The notes under the pieces were generated by a model. That model made no database searches. It saw only the letters and a program-made list of their open reading frames with translations, and was not told the DNA's origin. A DNA stretch of 64,000 nt from Romanomermis culicivorax (Eukaryota; Nematoda; Enoplea; Mermithida; Mermithidae), in assembly GCA_963922205.1 (NCBI GenBank), contig CAWUHX010000218.1, forward strand, positions 186,001 to 250,000. The letters run 5' to 3'. Shown here piece after piece: positions 42,363 to 53,917 of this stretch. Within the stretch, counting starts at the first letter, position 1. Every line of letters starts with the position of its first letter. A program made the translations under genes and the position numbers.

Positions 42363-43632
42363 CCGGACATTAGAGCGCGGATAATAGAGCGCGGACATTA
42401 GAGCCCGGACATTAGAGTGCAGGGACATTAGAACGCGGACATTAGAGCCTAGAGACATTAGAGCGCAGGACAATAGAGTGCAGGGACATTAGAGCGCAGC
42501 TCAGCGACATTAGAGAATAAGGACATTAGGGCGTATCTATTGGTTCGAAAAAATTTTAACCAACTTTCAGTGATCTGAAATTAACGCGAATTTAAAATTT
42601 TTTTGAACATGAAAAAAGAATACTAGGCAAGCAGCTTTAATTCAAAAGCTGAAAAAACTGTCTGTATGACTCTGAATGCGAGTTAGAAATTCAAGATGAA
42701 TTCGAAAATAACAAAATGAAACAATTTTATTCGAGAGTTCAAAGGTCAAATATCAGCGATTTTTTGTGTCTTTCGCAACTTTTGTTAAAATACTCCATGT
42801 GTATGCCTGGGCTTTGACCTGAACTTCTTCAGATAGACACGAAAAAATTTAAAGAAAGTATTTTTGGGTTAAAATGTAGTTATTTTTCATATTATTATAT
42901 TTTCGTTTTTTTATTTTACTCTCATCTAATTTTTCTGCGCTCTATCGTTCTGCGCTCAAATGTCTCTGTGCTCTACTGTCCATGCTCTATCGTCCTGCGC
43001 TCTAATGTCCTTGCCCTCTATTACGCCTATCCGTTATTGTCCTGCGCTCTATTGTCTCAGTGGCCGACGCAGAAATTTTTTCGGGGGAGGGGCGGAAATT
43101 CTTTATTTAGAATTTTTATATTTTTGTTGAATTACTTGCTTCGACATACAAACGATTTTTTTCTTTTTTTTCTTGAATTTTTTCCTAAAAAAACAGAACG
43201 AAAAAAGGATGGCACAATGGGGCAACTGGCAAGAAAATAGAGGATAGATGAAAGAAGAAAAAAATCGAAAAAGTCAATTTTGGCTGCGGTATTTAATTAA
43301 CTTTTGTAGATTTCTGATAATTTGCGTTTAACCATTGTTTTGATAATTTTTATTTTTAGACCATGAGTTTAGGAGGCGCGGCCGCCCCCCGTTCCTGCAT
43401 CCGTTACTGTATTGTCTCTAATGTCCGCGCTCTATTGTCCCTGCGCTGTATTGTCCTGCGCTCTAATGTCCTTGCGCTCTATTGTCGTGCGCTCTAATGT
43501 CCCTGCGCTCTATGGTCCTGCGCTCTTATATCTCTGCGCTCTAATGTCCGCACTCTAATGTCACTGCACTCAAATGTCCGCACTCTAATGTCCGCGCTGT
43601 ATTGTTCCGCACTCTAATGTCTCGGTACCCTT
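42363..43632. repeat. Foldback-like element 2 (inverted GACATTAGAGCGC minisatellite arms)
   Basis: Left arm 42363-42535 is about a dozen units of GGACATTAGAGCGC in plus sense. The right arm 42935-43632 is the same unit inverted (GCGCTCTAATGTCC), roughly twenty units, interrupted by a 352-bp hAT-type insertion. A 400-bp unrelated spacer separates the arms. Confidence 0.75.
43058..43409. mobile_element. hAT-type non-autonomous transposon with 8-bp target duplication
   Basis: Begins CAGTGGCCGACGCAGAAATT and ends with the inverse-like GTTCCTGCATCCGTTACTG. It is flanked by TATTGTCT at 43050-43057 and 43410-43417. An 8-bp duplication and CAGTG...CACTG-type ends are typical of hAT elements. 352 bp, no transposase, inserted into the inverted minisatellite of foldback-like element 2. 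Confidence 0.85.
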
Positions 43633-44022
43633 GCTCAACTTTAGTCTTTGTTGGTTTCCAATATTTAGTCATTTTCTTCTGTTTTAGACTTTTTTACATC
43701 ATTTTCTTCATCTTTCGCCGTATGTTGTTCTTCTTCCGTCGTTTTTCTGTCATATTTTTGTAATTTCCCTTTTATATTGTTTTCTTTAGCATATTTCCTT
43801 TTTTCATTTTACTTTTTTCTTCCTTTTTCTTACCTAGTATCCCACTGACACAATTTTATGCAGTCGGACAAACTGGAAGCGAAATGTCTAACCCAAATTG
43901 ATCCTTCGTCTGGGTCATTCTTGTTCACGAACCTTTTATTCTGTACGGTATAACCTTTACCTGAAACTTGACCTGCAAAACAGAAAACAATTCACAAATA
44001 CCCGAAATTCCTTGCGTTTTAC

Positions 44023-46929
44023 CGTTCCCCGTTCCGCATTTGCCATTTTTATCATCCTGGCAAGTCAGACCATTTTTGAACGGTTGACATATACAGTAGC
44101 TTTTGGAATCGGTGATTGGCAGACAATAGGCGCCAAAACAACTCGTATCGCCGAAGGGCAAGGCGGATTTGCAAACGACTTTTGATGTAGCGATCGATCT
44201 TTTGCAACCTTGAAAATATTTTAGAAAACAAATTATCCCGAATGACGAAGAGGCGGGTGGAAAGTCATATTTTTTGCTTGTATACCTGGGGGTGGTGTGC
44301 CCAATTTTTGTAGGCGGACTTGTGTAGCATTCGAGTCACTGGACGATTCCAACGTTACTCCACAATCGTAGGCTGAGCAATCCAAAGCCATTGGGGCAGG
44401 AGGGGGACCTAAAAATGGAATGGTAGATGGAAGTAGAAAAAACGTACAGTGCTGAGGATTTTTCACAAGTTTAGTGTAGGTGTATTTTTGTTTAGCATAA
44501 GAACTTTTTCCACATTGCATAATAACTTTTTTTTGTAGATATGATCGTATTTTTCACATTAACGTCCATATCTTTTGTTTGGCCTCTCTGCTTCTCTCGT
44601 GACTGCAGTAACATGCAGAATAAAAAATAACGGACGCATTTGACATTTTAGCCATTATTTTTTCAAAAGGTAATCAGCAAAACGATCACTTAAACTCCGG
44701 GGCCGGTTTCACTAAAGTGGTTTAAGCTAGAACTCGAAATTATCTCGACCACAAAAAATAAAATGGTTTCAGCGGTTTCACTAACGTCGAGATCATCTCG
44801 AACTCGGCTTCCGAGCTCGATGTTGTGTCTCATTGACATTTTTCATTTAATCTTGATCTTAACGTCGACACAAAAGTTAATTCTCCTTTCGTGCAAATTT
44901 AAGTCCGAACGTTTTTGTTTAAGGGTCATTTATACTTGCCTTTTTCGACGGAGCGGAACGGAACCGATTGCCAACAGCTTGAACGTTCAGCCTGAAAATC
45001 CACTTTCGATCGGAAAGAATAACTGCAATTTTCTAGAGAATAATCTTCAACCGAACCGAACGGAACGGAACGAAAATTTCCCGTTCGTTCGGTATGGTTG
45101 TGTCGATTGCATTCCGTTCCGTTCCGCCGAAAAAGGCAAGTATAAATGATTCTTCAGTTTTTACCGTCAAGTGTTAAAAATGAATTTTGTGCGTTATCGA
45201 TGGATAAATCGACATATTAAACATGAATGAATTTTTCAGGATGAGACGAATCAGTTAGATTATAGGAATGATGCCGAACTATAAGATCGTTACTTTTTTA
45301 AACTTGATTTCAACATGCAAATGATGAAAGAATCAATAAATGTAACAGGAAAATAAAACAGAATATTTCAAATTTTTGGCCATTTTTTAGCACATTTTAT
45401 TTTGTCCTGTCGGGCCGTTACTTTTCATGTAATACGAGAATGTGTACTTATGTTTTACATTTTTTTCACATTGTCTTCAAAGCAAATATCGTTTTTCGTT
45501 TTTTATATTTTTGCAGTTTTTCTAACATATGTTTTACACAACTTAATTTTTCTGTCTTCAAAACTTTTTAATGACGTGCCACATTTTACCTGTTTTTATT
45601 GTTATGGTCGAGATTATCTCGAGCTCAGGCTTGAACCTCAGGTTCAGTTAATCCCGAGCTCGAACTTTTTAGTGCCCGAAAAAGTGTCAAAAAAATAAAA
45701 CCGACGTCGCGCTCAGCTGAAACTCAGTTTCAATCGCTTAATACCGACGTCGGGATGATCCTCATTTACAGTTAGTGAAATCGGCCCCCGGATAGATTCC
45801 GAGGAAACTTTTTTCGGTAAATTCAGAATTAATCTTTCTTATCAAAATGTGCATAATCATGTTCGATTCACCATTTATTAAGCTGGTTTCATTTTTTGAA
45901 AATTCTTTGAAGACCCTGAGCGAGTGCGAAGTTTACGATTTTGATTCCGATCCCTACTCATAACGGACGTAACACGATTTCTATATGCAGCTCTTGACAG
46001 TAAGATTTTCATCATGAGCATCGTTCAAAAGGTCTCAATAAGCCCTACAATCTGTTGAAAAAAATCAAAAATTAGTACTGCCGTCAAGGTTGCTTACACC
46101 AAGGTTTTATCAAAAAATATTTTACTCAAGTTAGTTAAAATGAGTCACAAAACTTTAGTTATATGACATATCGTTCTGCAGAAAATCTTGAAATCTTTCT
46201 ATAGTCTATTTTTTACAGAATGCTTCCAAATAAAAAAGTGACACAAATTAGTACTATCGTCAAAATTGTTTACATAGAGCTCTTATCGTAAAATTTTTCA
46301 CTTGAAAAATTGTTGAGGTCAGTATGTTCACAAATTTCCAGTCCTATATCGTACACTGTTTATCAGAAAATCGTGAAAATCTGAAATACTACTTGCTTTC
46401 CACTTTCATTTTTTGGAATCATTTCAAGAAAAACAGACTATAGTTGGATGATCTAGAAAAATTACAATCTACCCTCAATAATATTGTTTTCATTGTAGGT
46501 CTCCCTTTCTGACATTTACTCGTACAAGAACATTTCGTGCAAATTTTTCATTCCAAAAAAGCTAACCTTGCGTAGGAACAGCGTTGGTCGTCAATGTCGT
46601 TGTCGTCTTGGTCGTCGTACTGGTCGTCGTCGTGGACGTTGACGTTGATGTCACGGTCGTCGTCGGTGTCGTCGTTGACCTGAGTGTTGTCGCTGCTGAC
46701 GTACCCTTCTTACTTTTTTTGTTACTTTTGGCCGGCGGTGGGCCGGCGTCGTCGCCACCGCCGGTGTCCACGCACCGATTGCCTTTCGGTTGGTAGCCCG
46801 ATTGGCATTGGCACAAACCGCATTTGGAATTGGGATCGAAAAACTGGCATTCGGAATTTTTGGCCGGACAGTTGGCGTCGCTACGACAGCCTTTATCGCA
46901 TTTGTCCGGGTTCCAGATTTCAGCGCCTT
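44023..46929 (-). CDS. Gene B: inverted paralogue of gene A (EGF-like/Thr-rich protein)
   Basis: Exons 46929-46567, 44408-44286 and 44208-44023, all phase-1 borders, match gene A in order and content. The Cys-rich module reads CRSDANC, CGLCQCQSGYQP, followed by a Gly/Pro/Lys linker and Thr stalk. Exon 2 is ALDCSAYDCGVTLE, aligning with gene A CADYDC. Exon 3 is an EGF-like module (CFGAYCLPITDSKSYCICQP, NGLTCQDD) ending GKCGTGNG, against GKCSHGTG in gene A. In gene B the first module and Thr stalk are fused in one exon, whereas gene A has a 1,264-bp intron there. The signal-peptide exon was not found. A later exon is probably 40593-40449. Confidence 0.75.
44697..45791. mobile_element. Non-autonomous inverted-repeat element with CCGGGGGCCGATTTCACTAA ends
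   Basis: Left end CCGGGGCCGGTTTCACTAAA and right end (inverse) CCGGGGGCCGATTTCACTAA. Subterminal GAAATTATCTCGACC and GGTCGAGATTATCTCGAGCT also mirror each other. About 1.1 kb without a transposase, in the gene B intron after exon 46567. Flanking target duplication not clear. Confidence 0.7.
44926..45149. mobile_element. Nested MITE family 3 (TCATTTATACTTGCCTTTTT ends), copy 1
   Basis: TCATTTATACTTGCCTTTTT followed by CGACGGAGCGGAACGG at the left is mirrored by CCGTTCCGTTCCGCCGAAAA followed by AGGCAAGTATAAATGA at the right, ~40-bp inverted ends. 224 bp, inserted within the 44697-45791 element. A second copy lies at 52822-53030. Confidence 0.85.
46200..46442. repeat. MITE family 1, copy 2
   Basis: TATAGTCTATTTTTTACAGA at one end and CATTTCAAGAAAAACAGACT plus ATA at the other. 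Internal ACTACTTGCTTTCCACTTTCA is shared with the other copies. Confidence 0.75.
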
Positions 46930-47271
46930 CTACAATGGCCAGGAGTGCCAGAATTTGGGTCAGGAACTCAGATTGCCGTTTTTAGTGCTATGATTCCTTA
47001 TCTATTATTAGGAACGCTTAGTTTTGTATCAGTTTGATTAACCTCAATCGGCTGTCTTCAGAAATATTTCTTTTGTGTACAGTTTATACCTGCGAGAGAA
47101 TTATAATCAAGCAGAATGTTACCGTGTGAAGGTTCCGAAAACACATTGTACTGTTGAAGATGGGAATGAGGCACTATCTAATATTGGGTATTTTTTATAT
47201 CTTTCTGGGATCAGAAATGTCTTAGCTCAAAATACACAACAGCCTTAAAGGCTTCGATTGAATAATATTAC

Positions 47272-47510
47272 TGTACTCCATTTATTTTAAAATGATCGTT
47301 GCAGCGGTTTAAATTTCGGCAAACACAGTTTATTAGAGATCAGGAAATCAATTTAGATAATCTTGAAATAATTGAAAAACGTGATCATCAAGGGGTCTGT
47401 ATCATGAGGGAAAAATTTATTGAGTAGGGTCCACGAGCCTTGCATGATCTTGAATAAAACTTGGTCTGCGACCTCGCTGCATCGATCATTCCAAAATGGA
47501 TGCAGTATAG
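47272..47510. repeat. MITE family 2, copy 3
   Basis: Starts ACTCCATTTATTTTAAAATG and ends CATCGATCATTCCAAAATGG followed by ATGCAGTATAG. Shares GAGATCAGGAAATCAATTTA with 37291-37525. Confidence 0.65.
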
Positions 47511-47569
47511 TGTCTTGCCAGATAGACACATGAACAAGAGCTTGAGAATTTGAAAAGACTCTGGATATT

Positions 47570-47820
47570 TATGGTCTATTTTTTTATAAAATGCTTCTAA
47601 AATGAAAAATGACGCAAATATACAATGACTTAAAAATCTTTTACCTAAACCTTTTACTGTAGAACTTTTTACTCAAAAAATTTGTGAGTGCAAGTTGAGT
47701 TGTTGTCACAAATTTCCTGTTCTATATGACATACGTTTCGGCAGAAAAAGCAGAAAATATAAAATAGTACTTGCTTTCCGGGTTTATTATTTAGAAGCAT
47801 TTCAAGAAAAATAGACTATA
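47570..47820. repeat. MITE family 1, copy 3
   Basis: TATGGTCTATTTTTTTATAA and AGCATTTCAAGAAAAATAGA plus CTATA as inverted ends, with the family core CAAATTTCCTGTTCTATATG. A further partial copy is at about 49177-49406. Confidence 0.75.
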
Positions 47821-48898
47821 GTTGTAGGAAATTAATTTGGCTATAGTAATATTTTCATAACTTGCATGTTCTCGTTTCGCAAAATCTGGTTACAATAATG
47901 ATTACTGTAATCAGGGAATGGACAACGTTTTTTTTACTTTTTACTGATATTCGTGAAAATACTGTCAATCTGGAATAAATAAAAGAGGAGAGTTGCAAAC
48001 AAAAGATAAAAGTCGGAATTGAACTCTCGTAGCTTTATTACGAGTAGTCTACGTGGACTTGTAAAATAATGGACCATTACAGTAAATTCCAATCTCAAAA
48101 GTATAAATAGTAATATTCTCGTAGGGTTGACAAAAACCAAAGTTTAGAATTTTATTGAAAAAATGGAGGTTTAGACACATCGAACCTTTAAATTTTAGGC
48201 ACATCGAATCGACGGCATTCTCAAAACGAAGAGCATACATGACTAATGAATTGCCTATTTATGTAACAGACTAATAGATAACTTTTGGAAACTCAAGTTT
48301 TAAAAACTAGCAACCTGACACCTTTTTCATTGCACAATGCTTTTCCAATAGATTTTTGTCAACTTGAAAACCATCGCAAGTCGAAATTCATCGAAATTCT
48401 TACGTAGAACCGAGAAGTATTCCAAAATAAGCCAAACGAACAAAAGTAACTTCATACACATTTTCCAAAAAATAACAAAACTAAATCGAATAACTTTCGC
48501 CACTTTAGGTCTTAATTATTTTTCTATGATTAATTAATTTATATTATCGAGAGTTGAACGTGAATTATTCCCAAAACTTGGGGGAAAACCAGATCAGTCT
48601 AAAATGATCTTACGAACAGTAAACTGTGGTGGGTGGGATTATACTCGTACACTAATGTACGTAATAGGTCAGTCAGTTTTTCAAACTGTCAAAATTGATA
48701 TGGGGGCGTGGACCCAAATTTTTGTTATCCTTAAAAAAGTGGGGATATTTGGAAAATTGAAGGAATTTTTTCAAGTATAAAAATATGGAGCGTACAAAAT
48801 CTTCGTTCTAGAATTCATCAGCACTTTATTATGAAGTAGGTAAACTTAAACAAATTGGGAAATTTCAAATTCTTGAACAAAGTTGCTAAGATCGCTTC

Positions 48899-51211
48899 CT
48901 ACGACGTTCTGAAAACGTATCGACATTGACCCGGCGAAAAGTAACAATTACGGAATTTGGAGTTCGTTCTTTTGTCTTTTTGTTCCTGAAAGTGAGATAT
49001 TTGCTTTTCAGTTGTGGAAACCATAATGATTTGCAGAAAGTCAACTAAAAAATTGAAATCATATCTGAATTTCCCGGTAGAGATATGCATGAATTCAAAG
49101 AAAGAATGGTTCAAAGTGTTCAATTTTTCCACTATAACGCACATGTTGATTTCTTCAGACGAATAATTATGAGAAAGTCTATTTTTTATAAGGTACTTGT
49201 GAAATGAAGAATAGCATAAATAATTACTGACTTTAAAATTGTTAACAAAAAGCTATATCCTATACAATTTTTATCAGAGGATTAGTTGAGCGGCTTCATA
49301 AATTTTTAGTTCCGTATTACGTGTTGTTTATGTAGAAATTGACAAAAACCTGGTTTAGTACTTGCTTTCTAGTTTCATTATTTGCAACAGACCATAAAAT
49401 TATCATAATTTTATGTGGAAATACTGTATAGTCAGTTTAAGCGCTGCTTACTTTTAAAAAAGTGTCGTCTGCCTTATCGTATTCAGATTGCATCTTTTCG
49501 TTCGCTATATCGTTCAAAATCGGCCAGTCCTAAAATGAACAAGAGTTTTTCTCAGACACGTTCCTGAATAATTTTCACGACGATCAATTGTGTTTTGAAG
49601 AAGACGGATCTTGAAATATTTGATGTCTCCAGCCCTGCAAAACTCTAAAGAAAACTCTTGATATTTTTAATTGATTCTCATTTTTCGAGAGTTTCATTTT
49701 TAATTTCAAAAATTTTCAATTTTCATTTTCCCATTACGTATCATGACGTGGTAGATGTTGCATAATTAATTTTGCTTTATCTGCCTTCATTTTGTCTCGT
49801 CAGAACAAAGTCTCACTCAGAAGAAAATACTATAGATATCCATGGTTTTATAGTTTGTAAATTGCACTACAATTAACACGGTAGAACCCGTATTCCGGGT
49901 GCTTTATGTCCTGTATAGATGATGTACTGTGGGAGCTTTTCCTCAAGGGAAACACTGAACAAGACAGTTGGCAATCCAACTAAATTAAACTTGAGTCGGT
50001 TAGAAATTAGGTGTAAAAAAGGGATAAGGTAGTGAAAAATGATTTCAAGTTATTCATTACAATATTTCACTGTGCAAGCAAGTGTACAACAGTTCCAAGG
50101 AACTACGTACGTGGCACAATGAAGAAGGAAAACAGAATAATGTTAGGGTTGAGCCATTTTTTATCAAGCTTTACTTGACAAATTCTCGATGACTTATTCA
50201 TTTGAGGTACCTCCCTCCTAAGCACGTCCTTCTACCAGAAGAGACAATGTTCGTTTTCCTCTCATTTTCAACCAATGGAAATAATCACCAGGGTTTCTGT
50301 TACTCATGCTATGAAGAGGTCCGGATGCTTTAAGCTTTTTGTCAATATTATACTAGTTTATTTTTGGTTGCAGAAACAATCTCGATCCCGTACAAGCAAG
50401 AATTCAAGAAACAAAGATAAATTCGGTGTTTTCCTCTGTGGTTTAACGTTGCTCCAGTTAATCGGCGAAATTATGAAATTGGCCGAACAGATGGTTCACT
50501 GGTGGTAAGCTAGAATCTTCAGTCGCAAGTTTGTAAGTTCATATTGTCTGGTGCATTTGTTTAACATGTCTATAGCAGCCCTCTGACGTCTCTGATGACG
50601 TGTCTCAAGGCAAGGGCGAATAAGCTATATTGTTTGGCAGCTTTTTTTAGTGTTAGGACCTGCCTAGTACGGCCGGGGTTAGCTGTGTGTAACAAAACAG
50701 GAAAGGCTGTCAGTGCCTGATGGAGTAGCCAGTCTACTGTTGAGCACAGGATGGGAAAAGAGAACCGAATGAATATTGAAATATTCTTTGCAAAAATCTC
50801 ACTAGATATGGTCGCCGCTATCTTGAGTGTAGGAGGAACGGATTTGCAGCAACAGGAAAATCAAGTAGGTTGTCATGTGATTGAATTTCGTCTACTGAGC
50901 ATGGTGACCGCGTAGATGTACTGATCATGAGTGAACAAAGAGTTTACTGGTAAGTAAAAATGGGAAAAATCTGTAAAACAAACTGTAACAAATTCTTTGA
51001 ACGATATTTAGGTTTGATAGCAATACGTGAAAAATACTCGAGTTACTCGAAAAATGACAGTAAAAAAATGCAAGAGACTCCGACTCACGTTCGGATAGGC
51101 GGCCCTGAGTCCCGAATCCCCTTCTTTCATCAAATATACTGCCTCCGGACTATTGCTCGAGATCGTAAAAAATAAGAGCACAAAGACCGAGAATTCAATC
51201 GCTGCGATCAT
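48899..51211 (-). CDS. Candidate allatostatin-C/somatostatin-like neuropeptide precursor (95 aa)
   Basis: Three phase-0 exons: 51211-51089, 49529-49452 and 48985-48899, each with AG/GT borders (GTGAGT and GTAAGC donors; ATTTTAG and CTTTCAG acceptors). The first exon opens with a signal peptide (MIAAIEFSVFVLLFFTISS). The second is an acidic spacer (DWPILNDIANEKMQ). The last ends EQKDKR, a dibasic cleavage site, then TNSKFRNCYFSPGQCRYVFR, TS and a stop. The eight-residue Cys ring CYFSPGQC has the exact spacing and the CYF-P core of arthropod allatostatin C (C-Y-F-N-P-x-x-C). A short precursor with one copy at the C-terminus is also the AST-C plan. It should act as a secreted cyclic peptide on a somatostatin-type GPCR. 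The C-terminal extension after the ring is unusual. Confidence 0.72.
50375..50505 (+). CDS. Exon-like ORF with hydrophobic segment, unknown gene
   Basis: Strong acceptor (TTTTTGGTTGCAG) and donor (TG|GTAAGC) enclose an open frame: basic KQSRSRTSKNSRNKDK, then FGVFLCGLTLLQLIGEIMKL. It lies on the strand opposite to, and inside the first intron of, the neuropeptide gene. Neighbouring exons not identified. Confidence 0.35.
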
Positions 51212-51721
51212 GACGATCGGTTGTAGTTTCTGGCTATTGACGTTGACGCTCCTGCACCGACAGAAAAACAATTTAGGAGAAGAAATACGAGGAAAAAATA
51301 ATGATATCAGTGAAGCTAAAAGGCAAAAAAAGGAAAATCATCATCAAAATGTACTAGTACCTTTTCACCGTTTTGTCAGCTATATCAGATTTGAGGGAAA
51401 ACGAGATAGAAAGAAAAACACGAGGCTCCTTTTCATCATCTTGAAGAATTAATCAGAAATAATGAACGAAATGCAGCTCTTTTGAGAGAAATTATTTGCA
51501 TAATTCGATGAACACGTAACACACATACTACTCCACATATTCAGCTCTTTGGACTACAGCCAAAAAATAAGTGATCACACTACGTTGCTTTTCGCCACCG
51601 AAATAATTGAGTTGACAGAGAATTTTAAATCCCACAAAAAAATTATCACAAATAGCTTCTTTGTATGGAAATTATGTGGGTGGACGTCTGCGCAGTTCTT
51701 AAGGTTTTTTTACCCTGGATA

Positions 51722-51860
51722 ACCTGGGGAACTTCGGAACGGTTATCGCCAAGACTACAACTGAGGAAAATTTTTCGGCTGAACTTAACGATTGAAAAGT
51801 GAAACGTGTCCCATTTCGAGGAATTACATTTTTTGTCTTCGAACATGCGATTGGCACGTT
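51722..51860 (-). CDS. Exon-like ORF upstream of the neuropeptide gene, frame ambiguous
   Basis: Two overlapping open frames. One reads RKRANRMFEDKKCNSSKW and later CSLGDNRSEVPQVIQG up to a GTAAAA donor; the other reads HENVPIACSKTKNVIPRNG. Base composition is coding-like but no family is recognised. Confidence 0.25.
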
Positions 51861-52199
51861 TTCGTGAATGGCGATTGGGAAGTCAACTTTTTGCACCATA
51901 GATAATTAGTTTTTCGGTCGAAGAGAATTTGTACGACGAACGTTCTATTGTTTAAAAAAATTAACAAGGAATCAAGGGAGATACTGACATTTTCAAGATT
52001 AATAGAAGGTCGTGATTCTTAAGAATGGAGTATAGGTTGCTTTCAACTTTCACAATAGATTTTGTGGTCGAAATGACGTCGTGGTTTTTCTGGTCGAAAT
52101 GACGTCGTGGTTTTTATCGCGAATATTTCCTGAACACTTTTATCAGATAGGACATGATATCACAACGCTTGAAACACACATCACATGATATGACGTTAA

Positions 52200-52320
52200 C
52201 TTTCAACATACAGTTCAATAAAAATTTTGGATCATCAGGAACGTTCCGGTCCGAAATATCGCCATCATAATGATGAGATGCATCAAGATAAAATACACAT
52301 CGTAATTTGAGCAAAATTTT
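52200..52320 (-). CDS. Exon-like ORF of an unknown minus-strand gene
   Basis: FYLDASHHYDGDISDRNVPD and DPKFLLN run up to a consensus donor GTATGT at about 52205. No acceptor is certain. It might join 52680-52800 (SEALKNLIIINIDLKSSHKD, donor GTTAGT) in one gene. Confidence 0.3.
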
Positions 52321-52693
52321 TCGATGTGATATGAGTGTAACTATGGAAGACCTGCACTAATAATGCTTTTCAGGATGTTTTTGATTGAAAAGGTCTTCAA
52401 GAATATACAGTCGCATGCGATCCATTGATGCATATGAAGGCCTGCAGAAAATTATTAATTTGAGACATGAACTTCGTCAGAGCTACCCGTCACTTTTGCA
52501 GTATACGTTATTGAGAAACGGACCCTTATCGGCGAAAAATTTTCATTAGCGCAAGAAATAAGGAATGACAGACACAGAACCACTATTAAAGTGAATTCCA
52601 TTCACCATATCTGAATAACACACGAGTACATTATAAAAATAATATTAACACGTGTGACAGACACACAATTATGCAACAGGAAAATCCGTGAGA

Positions 52694-52815
52694 CCACTCA
52701 ACTAACCGTCGGAAATTTTTCAGCTGATTTTCCATCAAATCTTTGTGAGACGATTTCAAGTCAATATTTATTATAATCAAATTCTTCAACGCCTCGGAAC
52801 GAAAAAAATGATGCG
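52694..52815 (-). CDS. Exon-like ORF of an unknown minus-strand gene
   Basis: Frame FRSEALKNLIIINIDLKSSH, KDLMENQLKNFR, with GTTAGT as donor near 52707. Its 5' side runs into a MITE (52822-53030), so the true upstream border is uncertain. Confidence 0.3.
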
Positions 52816-52821
52816 GCTGGC

Positions 52822-53030
52822 TCATTTATACTTGCCTTTTCCCACAGAATGGAACGGATCGTCAACACCTTGAAATCTTCAGCCTAAAAATTCACTTTCG
52901 GTCGGAAACGATAATTGCAATTTTGCGGAAAACGATCGACGGTTACCTCCAACGGAACCGAACGAAAATTTTCCTATCAATCGGTTGCGTTCCGTCGATT
53001 GCATTCCGTTCCGTCGGGAAAGGCAATTCA
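52822..53030. mobile_element. MITE family 3, copy 2
   Basis: CTCATTTATACTTGCCTTTT ... CCGTTCCGTCGGGAAAGGCA; same internal order as 44926-45149 (GTCAACACCTTGAA, CTTTCGGTCGGAAA, GATTGCATTCCGTTCC). About 210 bp, more degraded at the right end. Confidence 0.8.
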
Positions 53031-53829
53031 CATACAGCGTAAGTGGACATCTTTTTCTAACGATGGTAATCGGGACTAGAAGTTGAATAAAATGGCATAC
53101 AATGCAGACTTATTTTCTGCCTATCGATTACACTGCATACTAAGGCTCATTTGCAAATGAATGAACTGTATATCATTTTTCGTTTTACAAGAATTTTATA
53201 AAAAAACAGATTAGTGTTCAACAGCTGATGCTCTTCAAGAATTTTACGGTACCAACTGAATTCTTGACTATCATGTTGGAAAGACATCTCCCAAAAGATT
53301 AACAAAAAATTTCTTTCTCACTTGACTATTTGATTGCATGTCGTTGTCTCGAATGTCCCGTTACCCCGAAGGTCCCTTTACCCCGAACGTCCTCTTACTC
53401 GGACTAACGCATTAAATTCCCTTACCCCGATCACACGTAAAAATCAAAAAAATGACGTTCCGTTACTCCGAAAACTGCCTCAAATCCCCTTACCACGAAA
53501 TAGTACTAGCCTAAGCCTAAGCTTAAGCCCAGCCGATCACTAGTGATAGGCGGTGATGTGAATCAAGTTTTGCCTGATATTCAATTTTTGCAGCGCCGTT
53601 TTTCGTACTTATTAAATTTTTAATCAAATTTAATTAAATTTTTTGATTGGACTGCTTACAGAACAGTAATTGTTCTAAAGTCAAACTGTTTTGATAAACA
53701 CTGTATCACTCGGAAAAAAGTAACCAACACAAAACTGTTAGATTATTCAAGTGTTGAGAGTGGCCGCAGCAGCCAGCTCAACTTCGAACTGTTGCAAATT
53801 ATCTCAGTTCGGGGAGCACCTTTTCCGTT

Positions 53830-53917
53830 GCTCGGTTGGCTCAGTTGGTTAGAGCATGCGGACGTTAGCCGCAAAGTCGGACGGCAGCCGCAAAGTACAA
53901 GTCCCGGGCCGAGCCTG
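53830..53917 (+). repeat. tRNA-like core 1 (tRNA pseudogene/SINE head)
   Basis: GCTCGGT and GGCCGAGC can form an acceptor stem. GGCTCAGTTGGTTAGAGC is a canonical D-arm/A box. TGCGG-loop-CCGCA forms an anticodon stem, but position 33 is not U. The T-arm is broken by an insertion, so not a functional tRNA. Confidence 0.7.

Noticed and set aside
44763..45149. 128-aa plus-strand ORF
   Set aside because: Lies entirely within two nested inverted-repeat elements. Repetitive GGAACGGAAC translation, not a gene.
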